DNA of 64,000 bases from Intestinimonas sp. (GCA_022653075.1 JALCSB010000001.1:62001-126000); one strand, 5' to 3'; numbered from the stretch's first letter, positions 26,583-36,161 are shown. Numbers and translations: made by a program. The notes: a model not told the origin generated them from the letters alone.

Positions 26583-28075
26583 GTCCACAGAGAGAAGACG
26601 GCAGGGGCGGACAGCGCCTGGAGAAGAAACATAAAAAACCCAAACGGGAAGATAGTCCGATGGCCCGTAAAGCGCGGATCCGCCGCCGGATTCTAATTTT
26701 GGTGACTATAATTGCCTTCCTGTTTGCAGTAGGGTTTGTTGCCTATAAGCTGATGGTGGTTAAGCCGGAGATCGAAATACCCGCTGCAGAGGATAATACG
26801 CAGACCGACAGCACCACGCTTAACAGTGAGGCGCCTCATTTAAGCGGGGACCGGAAGGAGGACTTCTACACCTTCCTGATCATTGGCCGCGATACAGGCG
26901 GCGGCGGCAATACGGACACGATTCTTCTGGCCTCCTATGACGTACCCAATCAGAAGCTGAACGTGATGAGTATTCCACGGGATACCATGGTGAACGTTCC
27001 CTGGGATATCAAAAAAATCAATTCCGTCTATAATTATTATGGATGCGGAGACAAGGGCATCAACGCACTGGACGAGGAAATCAGCCAGCTTGTGGGATTT
27101 AAGCCGGACTTTCAGGTGACTGTGGAGTGGGAAGCGGTGGGCCAACTGGTAGAGGCTATCGGCGGAGTCTACTACGACGTACCGCGCGATATGGACTATG
27201 ACGACCCGACGCAGAACCTCCACATCCATGTGAAGAAGGGGTATCAGAAGCTGGACGGTGAGACCGCCATGGGCGTGGTCCGCTTCCGGGACGGAAGAAA
27301 TGGATATAATGACGGAGATCTGGGCCGCATCAAGACCCAGCAGGGATTCTTGAAAGCGGTGGTGGAGCAGTGTCTCCAAATCAATAAAATTGCTAAAATC
27401 TCAGAATTTTCTAAAATCTTTACTGAGAATGTTACCACTAATTTTACCATCAACAATCTGGCTTGGTTTGCGCAGCAGGCTATTTTTGGCGGACTAAAAA
27501 TGGAAAACGTGAACTTTGTTACCATGCCGTGTACCGGCGCATCAGTCTGGAGCCGAAGCATCGGGCAAAATTTGTCCTATGTGGTTCCCATCACTGATGA
27601 TTTGGTGGATTTGGTAAATGAGGATTTTAACCCCTATCAGGAGAAGTTGGAGTCCAATGAGCTGGATATTATGTCGGTCGATAAGAATGGAAAAATCTAT
27701 TCTTCCTCCGGTACGGTGGAGGACACCAAGGCCAACTCTCACTCCAGCAGCAGTTCTTCCAGCAGCGGCAAAACGACCAGTACGCCGTCTACTTCTGCTT
27801 CTCCGACGAAGAATCCCCCTGAGACGCAGGAACCGAAGGAGAGTGAATCGGTAACGACCGAGGAGCCGGTGGAAAGCGGATCCGTACCCACGGAGGAGCC
27901 GGCGGAGAGCAAATCCGTGCCGACGGAGGAACCGGCGGAGAGTGAACCTGTGGCAACGGAGGGACCGACGGAAAGCGAGCCCATTATAACGGTGGAACCG
28001 GAACCCAGTACAGGGATGACAACGGAACCCGCTTCCCCGACGGAAACGCCGCCAGAGGGAATTCCCATCGACTGA
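26579..28075 (+). CDS. LytR-CpsA-Psr (LCP) family wall glycopolymer ligase
   Basis: Attaches phosphate-linked polymers such as teichoic acids or capsule to peptidoglycan. The 498-residue protein has a basic cytoplasmic N-terminus, one membrane helix (about residues 38-60), and an outward-facing LCP domain (about residues 95-340) with RDTGGGGNTDTILL, SIPRDTMVNVP and VRFRDGRNGYNDGDLGR, which hold the conserved Asp and Arg residues. A Ser-rich linker and an acidic repeat tail follow. In related genomes the LCP gene lies between yqeK and rsfS, as here. ATG overlaps the preceding stop. Confidence 0.92.
   Translation: MSPQREDGRGGQRLEKKHKKPKREDSPMARKARIRRRILILVTIIAFLFAVGFVAYKLMVVKPEIEIPAAEDNTQTDSTTLNSEAPHLSGDRKEDFYTFLIIGRDTGGGGNTDTILLASYDVPNQKLNVMSIPRDTMVNVPWDIKKINSVYNYYGCGDKGINALDEEISQLVGFKPDFQVTVEWEAVGQLVEAIGGVYYDVPRDMDYDDPTQNLHIHVKKGYQKLDGETAMGVVRFRDGRNGYNDGDLGRIKTQQGFLKAVVEQCLQINKIAKISEFSKIFTENVTTNFTINNLAWFAQQAIFGGLKMENVNFVTMPCTGASVWSRSIGQNLSYVVPITDDLVDLVNEDFNPYQEKLESNELDIMSVDKNGKIYSSSGTVEDTKANSHSSSSSSSSGKTTSTPSTSASPTKNPPETQEPKESESVTTEEPVESGSVPTEEPAESKSVPTEEPAESEPVATEGPTESEPIITVEPEPSTGMTTEPASPTETPPEGIPID
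27848..27979 (+). repeat. 33-bp tandem repeat coding an 11-residue TEEPxES unit
   Basis: About four degenerate copies of a 33-base unit encode SVPTEEPAESK-like repeats near the LCP C-terminus. The units vary mainly at silent or conservative positions. They probably form an unstructured, wall-spanning acidic stalk. Confidence 0.75.
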
Positions 28076-28123
28076 TTTTACTGCGGCCGATTGGCCACTC
28101 AGTTTCAGAGAAGGAGAATGTCT

Positions 28124-28510
28124 ATGGAATCCAAAGAACTGGCGATTTTGCTGGCAAAAACCTTGGATGCAAAGAAGGGACAGGAGATTAAGGTACTGGA
28201 GACAGGTACGCTTACTACGCTGGCGGAGTATTTTGTCATCTGTACGGCGACCTCCACAACGCAGATTAAAGCTCTGGCCGGCTTCTGTGAAAAGGCGGCC
28301 AGAGAACATGGTGAGACGCCGCATCATATTGAAGGACACCGTGGTGAAACCTGGGTCCTGCTGGATTTTTCCTCTGTGGTGGTCCATCTGTTTCTGGATG
28401 AAACGAGAAAATTTTATAACTTGGAGCGGCTGTGGAGCGATGCCAAAGAAATGGATTTAAGCGGGATTATGCCCCAGGAGGAAGTGCCCGGCCAGACCGC
28501 TGATTTTTAG
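28124..28510 (+). CDS. rsfS: Ribosomal silencing factor RsfS
   Basis: Binds uL14 on the large subunit and blocks subunit joining in starvation. The 128-residue protein has the DUF143 fold with VLETGTLTTLAEYFVICTATS reduced to its core ETGTL, HHIEGHRGETWVLLDF and VHLFLDETRKFYNLERLW at the end. An upstream in-frame TTG at 28091 and ATG at 28118 exist, but AAGGAGA at 28110-28116 is best spaced for ATG 28124. It follows the LCP gene and precedes leuS. Confidence 0.95.
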   Translation: MESKELAILLAKTLDAKKGQEIKVLETGTLTTLAEYFVICTATSTTQIKALAGFCEKAAREHGETPHHIEGHRGETWVLLDFSSVVVHLFLDETRKFYNLERLWSDAKEMDLSGIMPQEEVPGQTADF

Positions 28511-28574
28511 AATAGAAACGCGGCGTTGGGCGTGGGCAGCGTCTGCCGCCTGCGCAAAGAAAGTGTGAGGCAAG

Positions 28575-31001
28575 TTGAAGTACGAATTTTCTGAGATCGA
28601 ATCAAAATGGCAGAAAAAATGGCAGGAGGAGAAGACTTACGCCTGCAAAAATGGGGATAAACGTCCCAAATATTATGCATTGGTAGAATTCCCCTATCCC
28701 TCCGGTCAAGGGCTGCACGTTGGACATGCACGTCCGTATACCGCCATGGATGTAGTGGCCCGGAAAAAGCGGATGGATGGTTATAATGTTTTGTTCCCCA
28801 TTGGGTATGACGCTTTTGGCCTGCCCACGGAGAATTATGCCATTAAAAATCATATCCATCCCGCTAAGGTGACCCACGATAACATTCAGAACTTCCGTAA
28901 ACAACTGCAGATGCTGGGCTATTCCTTTGACTGGGACCGTGAAATCAACACCACCGACCCGGAATACTATAGATGGACCCAGTGGATTTTCCTCCAGCTT
29001 TGGAAAAAGGGCCTGGCTTATAAGACCACCATGCCGGTCAACTGGTGTACCTCCTGCAAATGCGTTTTGGCCAACGAGGAGGTTGTTGAGGGTGTGTGTG
29101 AGCGTTGCGGCGCGCCGGTTATCCGCAGAGAAAAGAGCCAGTGGATGCTGAAGATTACCGCATATGCTCAGCGGCTTATTGATGATCTGGATGGCTTGGA
29201 CTTCATTGAGCGGGTTAAGATTCAGCAGAAAAACTGGATTGGCCGTTCTACCGGTGCCGAAGTGGATTTCAAGACTACGGAAGGGGATATCCTGACCGTT
29301 TTTACTACCCGGCCGGATACGCTGTTTGGCGCCACCTACATGGTCATTGCCCCCGAGCATGCCTATGTGAAGAAATGGGCGGGTAAGCTGACAAATTCCG
29401 ATGAAGTCAGCGCTTATGTCACCGAGGCCGCCCGGAAATCCGACTTTGAACGCACGGAGTTGGCGGCCGATAAAGAGAAAACCGGTGTGGAGCTGAAAGG
29501 CGTCCGTGCCGTCAACCCAGTCAATGGAAAAGAGATTCCGATTTTTATTTCCGATTATGTCCTGTCTACCTATGGCACCGGTGCCATTATGGCCGTACCC
29601 GCTCATGACACCCGCGACTGGGCTTTTGCCAAAAAGTTTGGCCTGCCCATTGTAGAGGTGGTGAAGGGCGGCGATGTGGAGAAGGAGGCATTCACCCTCA
29701 AGGACGATACCGGCATCATGGTGAACTCTGGTTTCCTGAATGGCTTGACGGTTAGACAGGCCATTCCTGCCATCACCCAGTGGCTTATCGAGCAGGGAAT
29801 TGGTCACGAAAAGGTGAACTTTAAGCTGCGCGACTGGGTGTTTTCCCGTCAGCGCTATTGGGGAGAGCCAATTCCAATGGTCTACTGTGAAAAATGTGGC
29901 TGGGTACCGCTGCCCGAGGATCAGCTTCCCCTGTTGCTGCCCAATGTGGACAGCTATGAGGTCACTGATACCGGCGAGTCCCCGCTCTCCAAAATAACCA
30001 GTTGGGTGAATACTACCTGCCCGCACTGCGGCGGTCCCGCCAGACGGGAGACCGACACTATGCCGCAATGGGCAGGTTCCTCCTGGTACTTCCTGCGCTA
30101 CATGGATCCCCACAATCATCAGGCGCTGGCGTCCAAGGAGGCTATGGACTACTGGTCTCCCGTAGACTGGTACAACGGCGGTATGGAGCACACCACGCTG
30201 CATTTGCTGTATTCCCGGTTCTGGCACAAGGTTTTGTACGATATCGGTGTCGTTCCCACGAAGGAACCGTATCAGAGGCGCACCAGCCACGGCATGATCT
30301 TGGGTGAGGGCGGCGAGAAGATGTCCAAGTCCCGCGGCAACGTGGTAAATCCCAACGATATTGTGGCCCAGTACGGCGCGGATACCATGCGCCTGTATAT
30401 CATGTTCATCGGTGACTTTGAGAAGGCGGCGCCCTGGTCCTCCAAGGCAGTAAAAGGTTGCAAGCGGTTCCTGGACCGGGTTTGGAATCTAGCCGACCTG
30501 TGCACGGACGAGATGGGATATTCCCACGCCAATGAGAGTAATATCCATAAGACGATTCGCAAAGTGGCGGACGATATCGAGGCAATGAAGTTCAATACCG
30601 CCATTGCCGCCCTGATGACTCTGGTTAACGACTTTTATCAGAATGGTTGCAGTAAAGGCGACTTGGGCACGCTTTTGCTGTTGCTGTCCCCATTTGCCCC
30701 TCATATTGTTGAGGAACTGTGGCAGCGGCTGGGTTATAGCGGGAAGGGTATGGCCTGTCAGCAGCCCTGGCCCACCTATGACGAGAGTAAGACGGTAAGT
30801 GCGGAGGTCAAGATGGTGGTGCAGGTTGGCGGTAAGCTGAAGGGCAGCATTATCGTTCCTGTGGACAGCGAAGAGGAAACGGTTGTAAGTGCCGCGCTTG
30901 CCGAGCCAAAGGTTGCCGCTATGCTGCAGACCATGCAGGTGGTTAAAACCATTGTTGTTAAGAACAAATTGGTAAACGTGGTTATGAAACCAAAAGCATA
31001 G
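28575..31001 (+). CDS. leuS: Leucine--tRNA ligase
   Basis: Charges tRNA-Leu with leucine and edits mischarged products. The 808-residue class I enzyme has the HIGH-like motif in [14 protein letters not shown] (near residue 45), the CP1 editing domain with [12 protein letters not shown], a small Cys-rich insert (CEKCGW and CPHCGG) and the KMSKS motif in [10 protein letters not shown]. The start is TTG 28575 with GTGAGG upstream. No T-box is visible in the 64-base gap before it. Confidence 0.97.
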   Translation: MKYEFSEIESKWQKKWQEEKTYACKNGDKRPKYYALVEFPYPSGQGLHVGHARPYTAMDVVARKKRMDGYNVLFPIGYDAFGLPTENYAIKNHIHPAKVTHDNIQNFRKQLQMLGYSFDWDREINTTDPEYYRWTQWIFLQLWKKGLAYKTTMPVNWCTSCKCVLANEEVVEGVCERCGAPVIRREKSQWMLKITAYAQRLIDDLDGLDFIERVKIQQKNWIGRSTGAEVDFKTTEGDILTVFTTRPDTLFGATYMVIAPEHAYVKKWAGKLTNSDEVSAYVTEAARKSDFERTELAADKEKTGVELKGVRAVNPVNGKEIPIFISDYVLSTYGTGAIMAVPAHDTRDWAFAKKFGLPIVEVVKGGDVEKEAFTLKDDTGIMVNSGFLNGLTVRQAIPAITQWLIEQGIGHEKVNFKLRDWVFSRQRYWGEPIPMVYCEKCGWVPLPEDQLPLLLPNVDSYEVTDTGESPLSKITSWVNTTCPHCGGPARRETDTMPQWAGSSWYFLRYMDPHNHQALASKEAMDYWSPVDWYNGGMEHTTLHLLYSRFWHKVLYDIGVVPTKEPYQRRTSHGMILGEGGEKMSKSRGNVVNPNDIVAQYGADTMRLYIMFIGDFEKAAPWSSKAVKGCKRFLDRVWNLADLCTDEMGYSHANESNIHKTIRKVADDIEAMKFNTAIAALMTLVNDFYQNGCSKGDLGTLLLLLSPFAPHIVEELWQRLGYSGKGMACQQPWPTYDESKTVSAEVKMVVQVGGKLKGSIIVPVDSEEETVVSAALAEPKVAAMLQTMQVVKTIVVKNKLVNVVMKPKA

Positions 31002-31040
31002 AATACACTTGTCCACGGGCGGCGGATTGGAAATTGTCGC

Positions 31041-31069
31041 TTGACATTAATTCGAAAATCACATATAAT
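31041..31069 (+). promoter_or_regulatory. Consensus promoter for rpsU
   Basis: TTGACA at 31041-31046, a 17-bp spacer and TATAAT at 31064-31069, a full match to the sigma-A consensus. Confidence 0.88.
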
Positions 31070-31144
31070 ACTACTGTTAAAGCCATAGGAATGGCCCTTT
31101 CGTGACGGGAGCTCCCCGCCACTTCGGAGGGAGGGGAAACAATA

Positions 31145-31327
31145 ATGTCGGAAATTCGTGTCAGAGAAAACGAGTCGCTTGAGAGTGCTCTGAAGCGTTT
31201 TAAGCGTAGCTGCGCCAAGTCCGGGGTACTGGCCGAGGTGCGTAAGCGCGAGCACTATGAGAGTCCAAGTGTCAAGCGCCGTAAGAAGTCTGAGGCCGCT
31301 CGCAAGAATAAAAAGAGATATTATTGA
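31145..31327 (+). CDS. rpsU: 30S ribosomal protein S21
   Basis: A 60-residue, very basic protein of the small subunit platform, important for initiation. The N-terminus [19 protein letters not shown] and the [17 protein letters not shown] end are typical. GGAGGGAGGGG lies upstream of ATG 31145. It has its own strong promoter and terminator, so it is expressed as a single gene. Confidence 0.96.
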   Translation: MSEIRVRENESLESALKRFKRSCAKSGVLAEVRKREHYESPSVKRRKKSEAARKNKKRYY

Positions 31328-31405
31328 TTCTCTTTCCTTGTCTCAGCAGTCCATGAAGTAGAATGCCGTCGCTCCTGAAAGCGTCTGCGTTCCAGAGTAT
31401 AGTTG

Positions 31406-31440
31406 GGGGGCTGATGCCAATATGGTGTCAGTCCCCTTTT
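31406..31440 (+). terminator. Terminator after rpsU
   Basis: A 14-bp stem (31406-31419 with 31423-31436) including three wobble pairs, followed by TTTT. Confidence 0.85.
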
Positions 31441-31479
31441 AAATTGTTTTATGAGATTGAATAGAGGAAAAATGAAAAC

Positions 31480-31512
31480 AGAGGCGGACCGATTCCTCAT
31501 CGGTCCGCCTCT
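31480..31512. terminator. Terminator of the CD1247-like gene
   Basis: Perfect 14-bp stem with a 5-base loop. On the minus strand it is followed by GTTTTCATTTTT, so it mainly serves the gene at 31555; it could also stop plus-strand read-through from rpsU. Confidence 0.85.
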
Positions 31513-31554
31513 GCTTATTTTATCATGTTACAAAGAGAAAAGAATCACACTTAG

Positions 31555-32019
31555 TTATTCCTGATCATCATCCGTGCTATGTCCGCAACCACAGTCGCTG
31601 CCGCAGTTGCATTCGGAATCCTCGTCGCTCATTTCCAGGGAAAACTTCTGGTGGCAATTGGGGCATTCAATAAAGCCGGCGTCCAGAACATCCTCGTCAA
31701 TTACGAGTTCTTCCTGGCAATTGGGACATTCGACCTCGAAGAAATCGCTGTCGTCGTCGTCGTCCTCGTCGCCCTCATTTTCCGCATCGTCCTCGTCGCC
31801 AAAGAGAAACTCCTCCACATCGGACAGATCATCGGAAACCGCATCCACTGCCTCGCCCAGAGTACCGGTGGTATCCTCCAGGTCCTCAATGGACATGCTC
31901 ATATCCTGGAGCACGTCAATGATGGAGGTGATGAGTTTGCCCTCTTTGGACTTTTCCGTGTCAATGTTGAGGCCATCGGCCAGGCCCTTGAGATAAGCAA
32001 CCTTTTCAGAAATGGTCAT
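31555..32019 (-). CDS. CD1247-type N-terminal domain, zinc-ribbon protein
   Basis: A small protein family conserved in Clostridia and named after C. difficile CD1247; its function is not known. The 154-residue product has an N-terminal helical domain (SEKVAYLKGLADGLN and a KLITSIIDVL segment), a long Asp/Glu run (about residues 74-92), a four-Cys zinc ribbon (CPNC, then CPNC 21 residues later), and a C-terminal Cys-rich end with CNCGSDCGCGH that may bind another metal. The protein is strikingly acidic. It follows efp on the same strand with a 92-base gap and may be co-transcribed. Confidence 0.82.
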   Translation of the reverse strand: MTISEKVAYLKGLADGLNIDTEKSKEGKLITSIIDVLQDMSMSIEDLEDTTGTLGEAVDAVSDDLSDVEEFLFGDEDDAENEGDEDDDDDSDFFEVECPNCQEELVIDEDVLDAGFIECPNCHQKFSLEMSDEDSECNCGSDCGCGHSTDDDQE

Positions 32020-32111
32020 AATACTCTCCTTCCGCGGAAGCGACCGCTCCCTGCGATGCTCCAGATATTTTATGCAACTAACATCAAATAAACCAACTGG
32101 AGTGCAAATGG

Positions 32112-32675
32112 TTATTTTTTGCAGCGCTCCAGATACTCGCCGGTTCGTGTGTCTATCTTGATCTTATCGCCAGGATTGATAAACAGTGGTACTTTGATCT
32201 CGGTGCCGGTCTCCAGCGTGGCGGGTTTGGTCACGTTTGTGGCCGTATCGCCTTTAAAACCGGGGTCGGTGTTGGTTACTTCCAGCTCTACAAAAGTGGG
32301 GGCCTCCACACCAATGACCTTTTCCTTATAACTCATAACCTTGCAGGTCATATTTTCCTTTACGAAGCGGAACGCATCACCTAGATCACTGGCGGCGATA
32401 GGAGTCATGTCATATGTCTCCATATCCATAAAGTAATACAGGTCACCATCATTATAGCTGTACTGCATATCTTTGCGCTCAATGTAAGCGCTTTCAAATT
32501 TTGCGGTGGGGTTAAACGAGGTTTCGGTCACTGCACCGGTGATCACATTCTTCATCTTGGTACGGACAAAGGCCGCGCCTTTGCCAGGCTTCACATGCTG
32601 GAACTCGACGACCTGCATGATCTGACCGTCCATCTCGAAAGTCACACCATTGCGAAAATCGCTTGCACTTATCAT
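32112..32675 (-). CDS. efp: Elongation factor P
   Basis: Relieves ribosome stalling at polyproline stretches. The 187-residue protein has the three-domain EF-P layout: the N-terminal KOW-like domain with the tip loop [12 protein letters not shown], whose lysine in PGKG is the usual modification site, then two OB-like domains ending in [19 protein letters not shown] 32675 is preceded by GGGAGGAT on the minus strand. Candidate clients in this window include the proline-containing repeat tail of the LCP protein, but that is not tested. Confidence 0.97.
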   Translation of the reverse strand: MISASDFRNGVTFEMDGQIMQVVEFQHVKPGKGAAFVRTKMKNVITGAVTETSFNPTAKFESAYIERKDMQYSYNDGDLYYFMDMETYDMTPIAASDLGDAFRFVKENMTCKVMSYKEKVIGVEAPTFVELEVTNTDPGFKGDTATNVTKPATLETGTEIKVPLFINPGDKIKIDTRTGEYLERCKK

Positions 32676-32716
32676 GGGTATCCATCCTCCCGGTCGATTT
32701 CATAATGAACTAACTG

Positions 32717-32745
32717 ATTATACCGTGTATTTCTAGAATTTGCAA
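32717..32745 (-). promoter_or_regulatory. Promoter for efp
   Basis: On the minus strand: TTGCAA (32740-32745), 17-bp spacer, TATAAT (32717-32722). Confidence 0.75.
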
Positions 32746-32751
32746 TACTCT

Positions 32752-33816
32752 TTAAAGAATAATGAGGTTTTTAGGAGCTTTTGTAAGATTTATACAGCCA
32801 CCTTCGTGGAGAACCACTACATCCTCGATCCGTACGCCAAAGCGGCCGGGCAGATAGATACCGGGTTCTGCGGAAACCGCCACACCGGCGGGGAGAGGAG
32901 TGGTACAGCGCGGACTGGCGTTGGGCGATTCATGGATTTCAATTCCTACACTATGGCCGAAGCTGTGTCCGAAATACGGACCATAGCCGGCGTCGGCAAT
33001 GATTTTTCGGGCGGCGGCGTCCACGTCGCAGCCCGGTACGCCCGCCTTGGCCGCAGCGATGCCGGCCAGTTGCGCCTCAAGGACGATACCGTAGACCTTC
33101 CGCATCTCGGCGGAGGGATCGCCTACCGCCACCGTGCGGGTCATGTCAGAGCAGTATCCGCCGAATTTGCAGCCAAAATCCATAGTGATAAAGTCGCCTT
33201 TTTCAACCCGGCGCGCGCCGGGTACCCCGTGGGGCAGACTGCCGTTGGGCCCGGATACCACGATGGGATCAAAAGACATTTTTTCCGCGCCAAAGCGGAG
33301 CATGTCGTAGGTGAGCTTGGCGGCGATTTCCTTTTCCGTCATACCGGGTCGGATAAAGGCAAGAATTTCATCCAGCGCCCGTTCGGCGATGCGCTGGGCT
33401 TGTGTCATGCGGGTGATTTCCTCCTCATCCTTACAAGCCCGAAGACCGGTGAGCAATTTGCCTGCGGGAATCAAATCTGCGCTCAGTGCGTCCCGATAGC
33501 GGTTAAACTCATCTACTGTCATGTAGTTTTCCTCAAAACCCAGGGTTTTGATTCCACAACGGTTCAAAATAGACTGGACCATTTTATGGTAATTTGTGCC
33601 GGGCTGCGGCATGGATACTTGGGCGTCTGTAACGGCCGCCTGGGCCGCCTCGATATACCGGGAGTCGGTAAAATAAAAGTTCTCATGTGCGGTGACCAGC
33701 GCGATGCCCTCGCCGTGGAAGCCCACGGCGTAAAATTCGCCGGGCTTGCTGGTGATCAGCATGGCGTCCAGATCATAGTCCGGCAGTTTAACTGCAATTT
33801 CCCTCAAATGGTTCAT
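32752..33816 (-). CDS. M24-family Xaa-Pro aminopeptidase/dipeptidase
   Basis: Metallopeptidase that removes residues next to proline. The 354-residue chain has an N-terminal creatinase-like domain (about residues 1-125) and a C-terminal pita-bread fold. The five metal ligands are visible: the Asp pair in DFGCKFGGYCSDMTRT, His in FGHSVGIEIHE, and the Glu pair in SAEPGIYLPG and GVRIEDVVV. The frame opens at TTG 33834, but that overlaps GGGAGG; ATG 33816 is correctly spaced. It sits just before efp on the same strand, a neighbour order known from Firmicutes. Confidence 0.93.
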   Translation of the reverse strand: MNHLREIAVKLPDYDLDAMLITSKPGEFYAVGFHGEGIALVTAHENFYFTDSRYIEAAQAAVTDAQVSMPQPGTNYHKMVQSILNRCGIKTLGFEENYMTVDEFNRYRDALSADLIPAGKLLTGLRACKDEEEITRMTQAQRIAERALDEILAFIRPGMTEKEIAAKLTYDMLRFGAEKMSFDPIVVSGPNGSLPHGVPGARRVEKGDFITMDFGCKFGGYCSDMTRTVAVGDPSAEMRKVYGIVLEAQLAGIAAAKAGVPGCDVDAAARKIIADAGYGPYFGHSFGHSVGIEIHESPNASPRCTTPLPAGVAVSAEPGIYLPGRFGVRIEDVVVLHEGGCINLTKAPKNLIIL

Positions 33817-33843
33817 GGTTTTAAGACCTCCCAAAAAGATTAT

Positions 33844-34731
33844 TCAAAATAATACATCTCCATGCGGTTGCTGTTCCAGCAGTACAGCGCGGGCGGCCTC
33901 ATAAGTCTGCTTCATGGCAAGGGCGTCCTGTGCCTGGGTACCGGCGGACTCGCAGATAAAGGTAGGACTCCAGCCCCGCCGGGCCACCGCATTGGCTAGG
34001 GGTTCAAATGCGGGGCCGTAGTCGTGTTGACGGAACGTGAGGTGGCGCACTTCGCCGCCGTGGGGCGAAAATTCTATTTTGGAAAAATGACTGTGAAACC
34101 GGGCAGCCCGGGCATCCCCCAGCGCCCGCGCCATCTTGTCCAAAATCCCCTCCATGGCGGCCTCACCATCAAGCTTGCCCAAAGTACGGGCGTAAAGATG
34201 GCCAAAATCCACGCAGGGAATCAATCGTTCATCTATGCTGCATAGAGCCAGAACTTCATCCAAATCACCCAGCTGATTGATTTTACCCATGGTTTCCGGA
34301 CAGAGGGTAATTGCTCCGTAGCCCGCTGCATCGCAGGCACCCAGAACCCGGTGCAGTGACTCCTGCGCGGTGTCCAGCGCCGCCTGCCGCGTGCGTTTCA
34401 TCAGCGAGCCGGAATGGATAACCACCCGTTCGGCACCCATCCAATCGGCGGCCTGGCAGGCCGCCAAAATATAGCCGGTGGTTTTGGCCAGACGCTCCGG
34501 GTCCGGGTTGGCCAGATTGATAAAGTAAGGTGCGTGAAGCGAAAGGCCGATCCCTGCCGCCCGGGCCCTTCTGCCCAGCTCACGGGCAGTTTTTTCGGAA
34601 ACATTTACACCCTTGCCGCACTGGTATTCATAGACGTCCAGGCTGAGGCCTCTGATCCACGCGGGGGCCTCTAGCGAGGATTTCCCGGGAAAGTCGGCGG
34701 CGTTTCCAGCGGGGCCGAACCTGGCGCTCAT
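33844..34731 (-). CDS. Endonuclease IV-like TIM-barrel protein
   Basis: Member of the AP-endonuclease family 2, which cuts DNA at abasic sites using three zinc ions. The 295-residue protein has LSLHAPYFINLAN, VIHSGS, CPETMGK, CVDFGHLYAR, FHSHFSKIEF and ICESAG, which line up with most of the Nfo metal ligands. The Asp-x-His pair expected near residue 228 is replaced by a less clear RQHDYGP segment, so the third zinc site is uncertain. ATG overlaps the yqeG stop. The alternative is a sugar isomerase-like relative of the same fold. Confidence 0.82.
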   Translation of the reverse strand: MSARFGPAGNAADFPGKSSLEAPAWIRGLSLDVYEYQCGKGVNVSEKTARELGRRARAAGIGLSLHAPYFINLANPDPERLAKTTGYILAACQAADWMGAERVVIHSGSLMKRTRQAALDTAQESLHRVLGACDAAGYGAITLCPETMGKINQLGDLDEVLALCSIDERLIPCVDFGHLYARTLGKLDGEAAMEGILDKMARALGDARAARFHSHFSKIEFSPHGGEVRHLTFRQHDYGPAFEPLANAVARRGWSPTFICESAGTQAQDALAMKQTYEAARAVLLEQQPHGDVLF

Positions 34732-35231
34732 GCGCGGTTCCTTTTCCGCCCAAGTGCCCGAAAGGGCTGCTCAGCGGCATAGCGCAGGGCTCGAAAAGGG
34801 TTATCCAGACGAATCGGGCGCACCAGTAAGATTAGGATGCCGGCGTTTTTTGCACCGGCTACGTCCGTAAAAATCTGGTCGCCCACCATGACGGTTTCCG
34901 CCGGAGTGCGGCCCATCTGTTCCATGGCGCGGCGGAAGGCCGCAATTTTCGGTTTGCCGGCGTGAGTGATATAAGGCACACCCAGCATAGTACAGTAATC
35001 GTGCGTGCGCCAAGCAGAACGGTTGTTCGATAAAATAAACAGATCGATTCCGCTGTTCCGAAGGCTGTCAGTCCAGGTCCGAACGGCTTCGGAAGGCTTG
35101 GAGACAGAATATGGCGCAATGGTATTGTCTAGGTCGGCCAGCATCAGGCGAACACCGGCTTCTGCCAGTGCCTCTGTGTCGATGTCATAAATGGAGGAAT
35201 AGACTCTGTCTGGAATGAGAGACCATGCCAT
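34728..35231 (-). CDS. YqeG-type HAD phosphatase
   Basis: A 167-residue HAD subfamily IIIA enzyme. Motif I is LADLDNTIAP with the nucleophile Asp, motif II SNN, and motif III/IV KPKIAAFRRAM...MVGDQIFTDVAGAKNAG. Plant and bacterial relatives act on phosphatidylglycerol phosphate; in Firmicutes the role is unproven. The frame opens at ATG 35252, but that includes the GGGAAGGAG ribosome binding site; ATG 35231 is spaced properly. It begins a minus-strand run with the endonuclease IV-like gene and the peptidase. Confidence 0.87.
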   Translation of the reverse strand: MAWSLIPDRVYSSIYDIDTEALAEAGVRLMLADLDNTIAPYSVSKPSEAVRTWTDSLRNSGIDLFILSNNRSAWRTHDYCTMLGVPYITHAGKPKIAAFRRAMEQMGRTPAETVMVGDQIFTDVAGAKNAGILILLVRPIRLDNPFRALRYAAEQPFRALGRKRNRA

Positions 35232-35299
35232 CGTATATTTTCTCCTTCCCATGCATAGAGATGAAACTACCGGGTCGGTGCCCGAATCATTTGCTTTTC

Positions 35300-35329
35300 A
35301 GTATATCACAACGTAACAAGGGGGTACAA
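35300..35329 (-). promoter_or_regulatory. Possible promoter for yqeG
   Basis: On the minus strand: TTGTAC (35324-35329), 18-bp spacer, TATACT (35300-35305). It overlaps the ribosome binding site of the divergent plus-strand gene at 35335. Confidence 0.45.
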
Positions 35330-35334
35330 GCCGC

Positions 35335-36108
35335 ATGCCGGTAAAAACTGAACTCATTTTTGCCGTTTCTCCCTCTGACGAAACATCGGCCCGGGGAACC
35401 GGACGGAAACTGGCCCATATGGCATACCGGGTTGGTGCCGGGGCACGTCTGCTTCGGGCCGGGTCGCCGGGCCGGAACGGCCTGCTGTTTCTAAATGACG
35501 GCGATTTCGATGGCCGGGGAGACCCCACTGCGCTGAGCCGCGAGATCATACGGGAGTGTGCCGCACGGTCCTATAACGGCGCGGTATTCGATTTTTCACG
35601 CAGGGTGCCCACGTTAAGCCGTGCGGTGAACCTCCTCTCCGGCGCGTTCCGGGAACGGGGCTGGTCTTTGTATGTGACGGAACCCTATGCCCGCGAAGCC
35701 GCAGGGGCAAAAGTCCTGATTCCCACGGCGGTTTCCGGCGGTTCTTTGCATCAGCGCTTTACGGAAGCGGTAGAGCAATACGGTGCGGAACGAGTCGCGG
35801 TGGCGGCGGAACGGGTCGCTGAAGATTTTTCCCTGCCGGCGCCGAATGGACAGGGCACTGCTATGACACAGGAACAACTTCGCGCCAGGATGGAGCAACG
35901 CTCTCCTTCCGTGTTTTTCTCCGATATGCTATGCGCTCATTACTTTACTTATATGGACCGAAAGACCGGTGCCCACTTTATTCTGTTCGATACGGCGGAT
36001 TCCCTGAAGAAAAAAATTCAGGTGGCGCGAGAGGTGGGAATCTCCGACGTGATGCTCCCGTATCCGGAAGTGGCAGATCTACTGCCGGATTTGCTGGAAA
36101 ATTTCTAA
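35335..36108 (+). CDS. Unrecognised protein, possibly TIM-barrel-like
   Basis: I do not recognise the family with confidence. The 257-residue product has no signal peptide. Strand-helix alternation is visible: GAVFDFS, WSLYVTEPYA, KVLIPTAVSGG and a C-terminal KKKIQVAREVGISDVMLPYPEV that looks like the last units of a glycoside hydrolase family 18-type barrel as found in spore-associated proteins. I do not see the DxxDxDxE motif, so an active chitinase is unlikely. AAGGGGG is the ribosome binding site for ATG 35335. It is a single gene between the divergent yqeG run and a bidirectional terminator. Confidence 0.65.
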   Translation: MPVKTELIFAVSPSDETSARGTGRKLAHMAYRVGAGARLLRAGSPGRNGLLFLNDGDFDGRGDPTALSREIIRECAARSYNGAVFDFSRRVPTLSRAVNLLSGAFRERGWSLYVTEPYAREAAGAKVLIPTAVSGGSLHQRFTEAVEQYGAERVAVAAERVAEDFSLPAPNGQGTAMTQEQLRARMEQRSPSVFFSDMLCAHYFTYMDRKTGAHFILFDTADSLKKKIQVAREVGISDVMLPYPEVADLLPDLLENF

Positions 36109-36160
36109 AAATAAGATGAGGGCTGCCGCGAAGCATCACGGCAGCCCTCATCTTATTTTA
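36107..36160. terminator. Bidirectional terminator
   Basis: A perfect stem of about 21 bp (AAAATAAGATGAGGGCTGCCG, 36107-36127, is one base over the quoting limit if extended; it pairs with 36139-36159) with A-run and T-run ends. It lies between convergent genes and can serve both. Confidence 0.92.
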
Positions 36161-36161
36161 C

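Noticed and set aside
27848..27979. Short tandem repeats as a CRISPR array
   Set aside because: The 33-base units are contiguous coding repeats without spacers.
28602..30290. A 562-codon minus-strand open frame inside leuS
   Set aside because: LeuS motifs are complete on the plus strand. The minus frame matches no family and lacks a start signal.
32740..33852. A 370-codon plus-strand frame opposite the M24 peptidase
   Set aside because: The minus-strand product has all five metal ligands of the family; the plus frame is a shadow.
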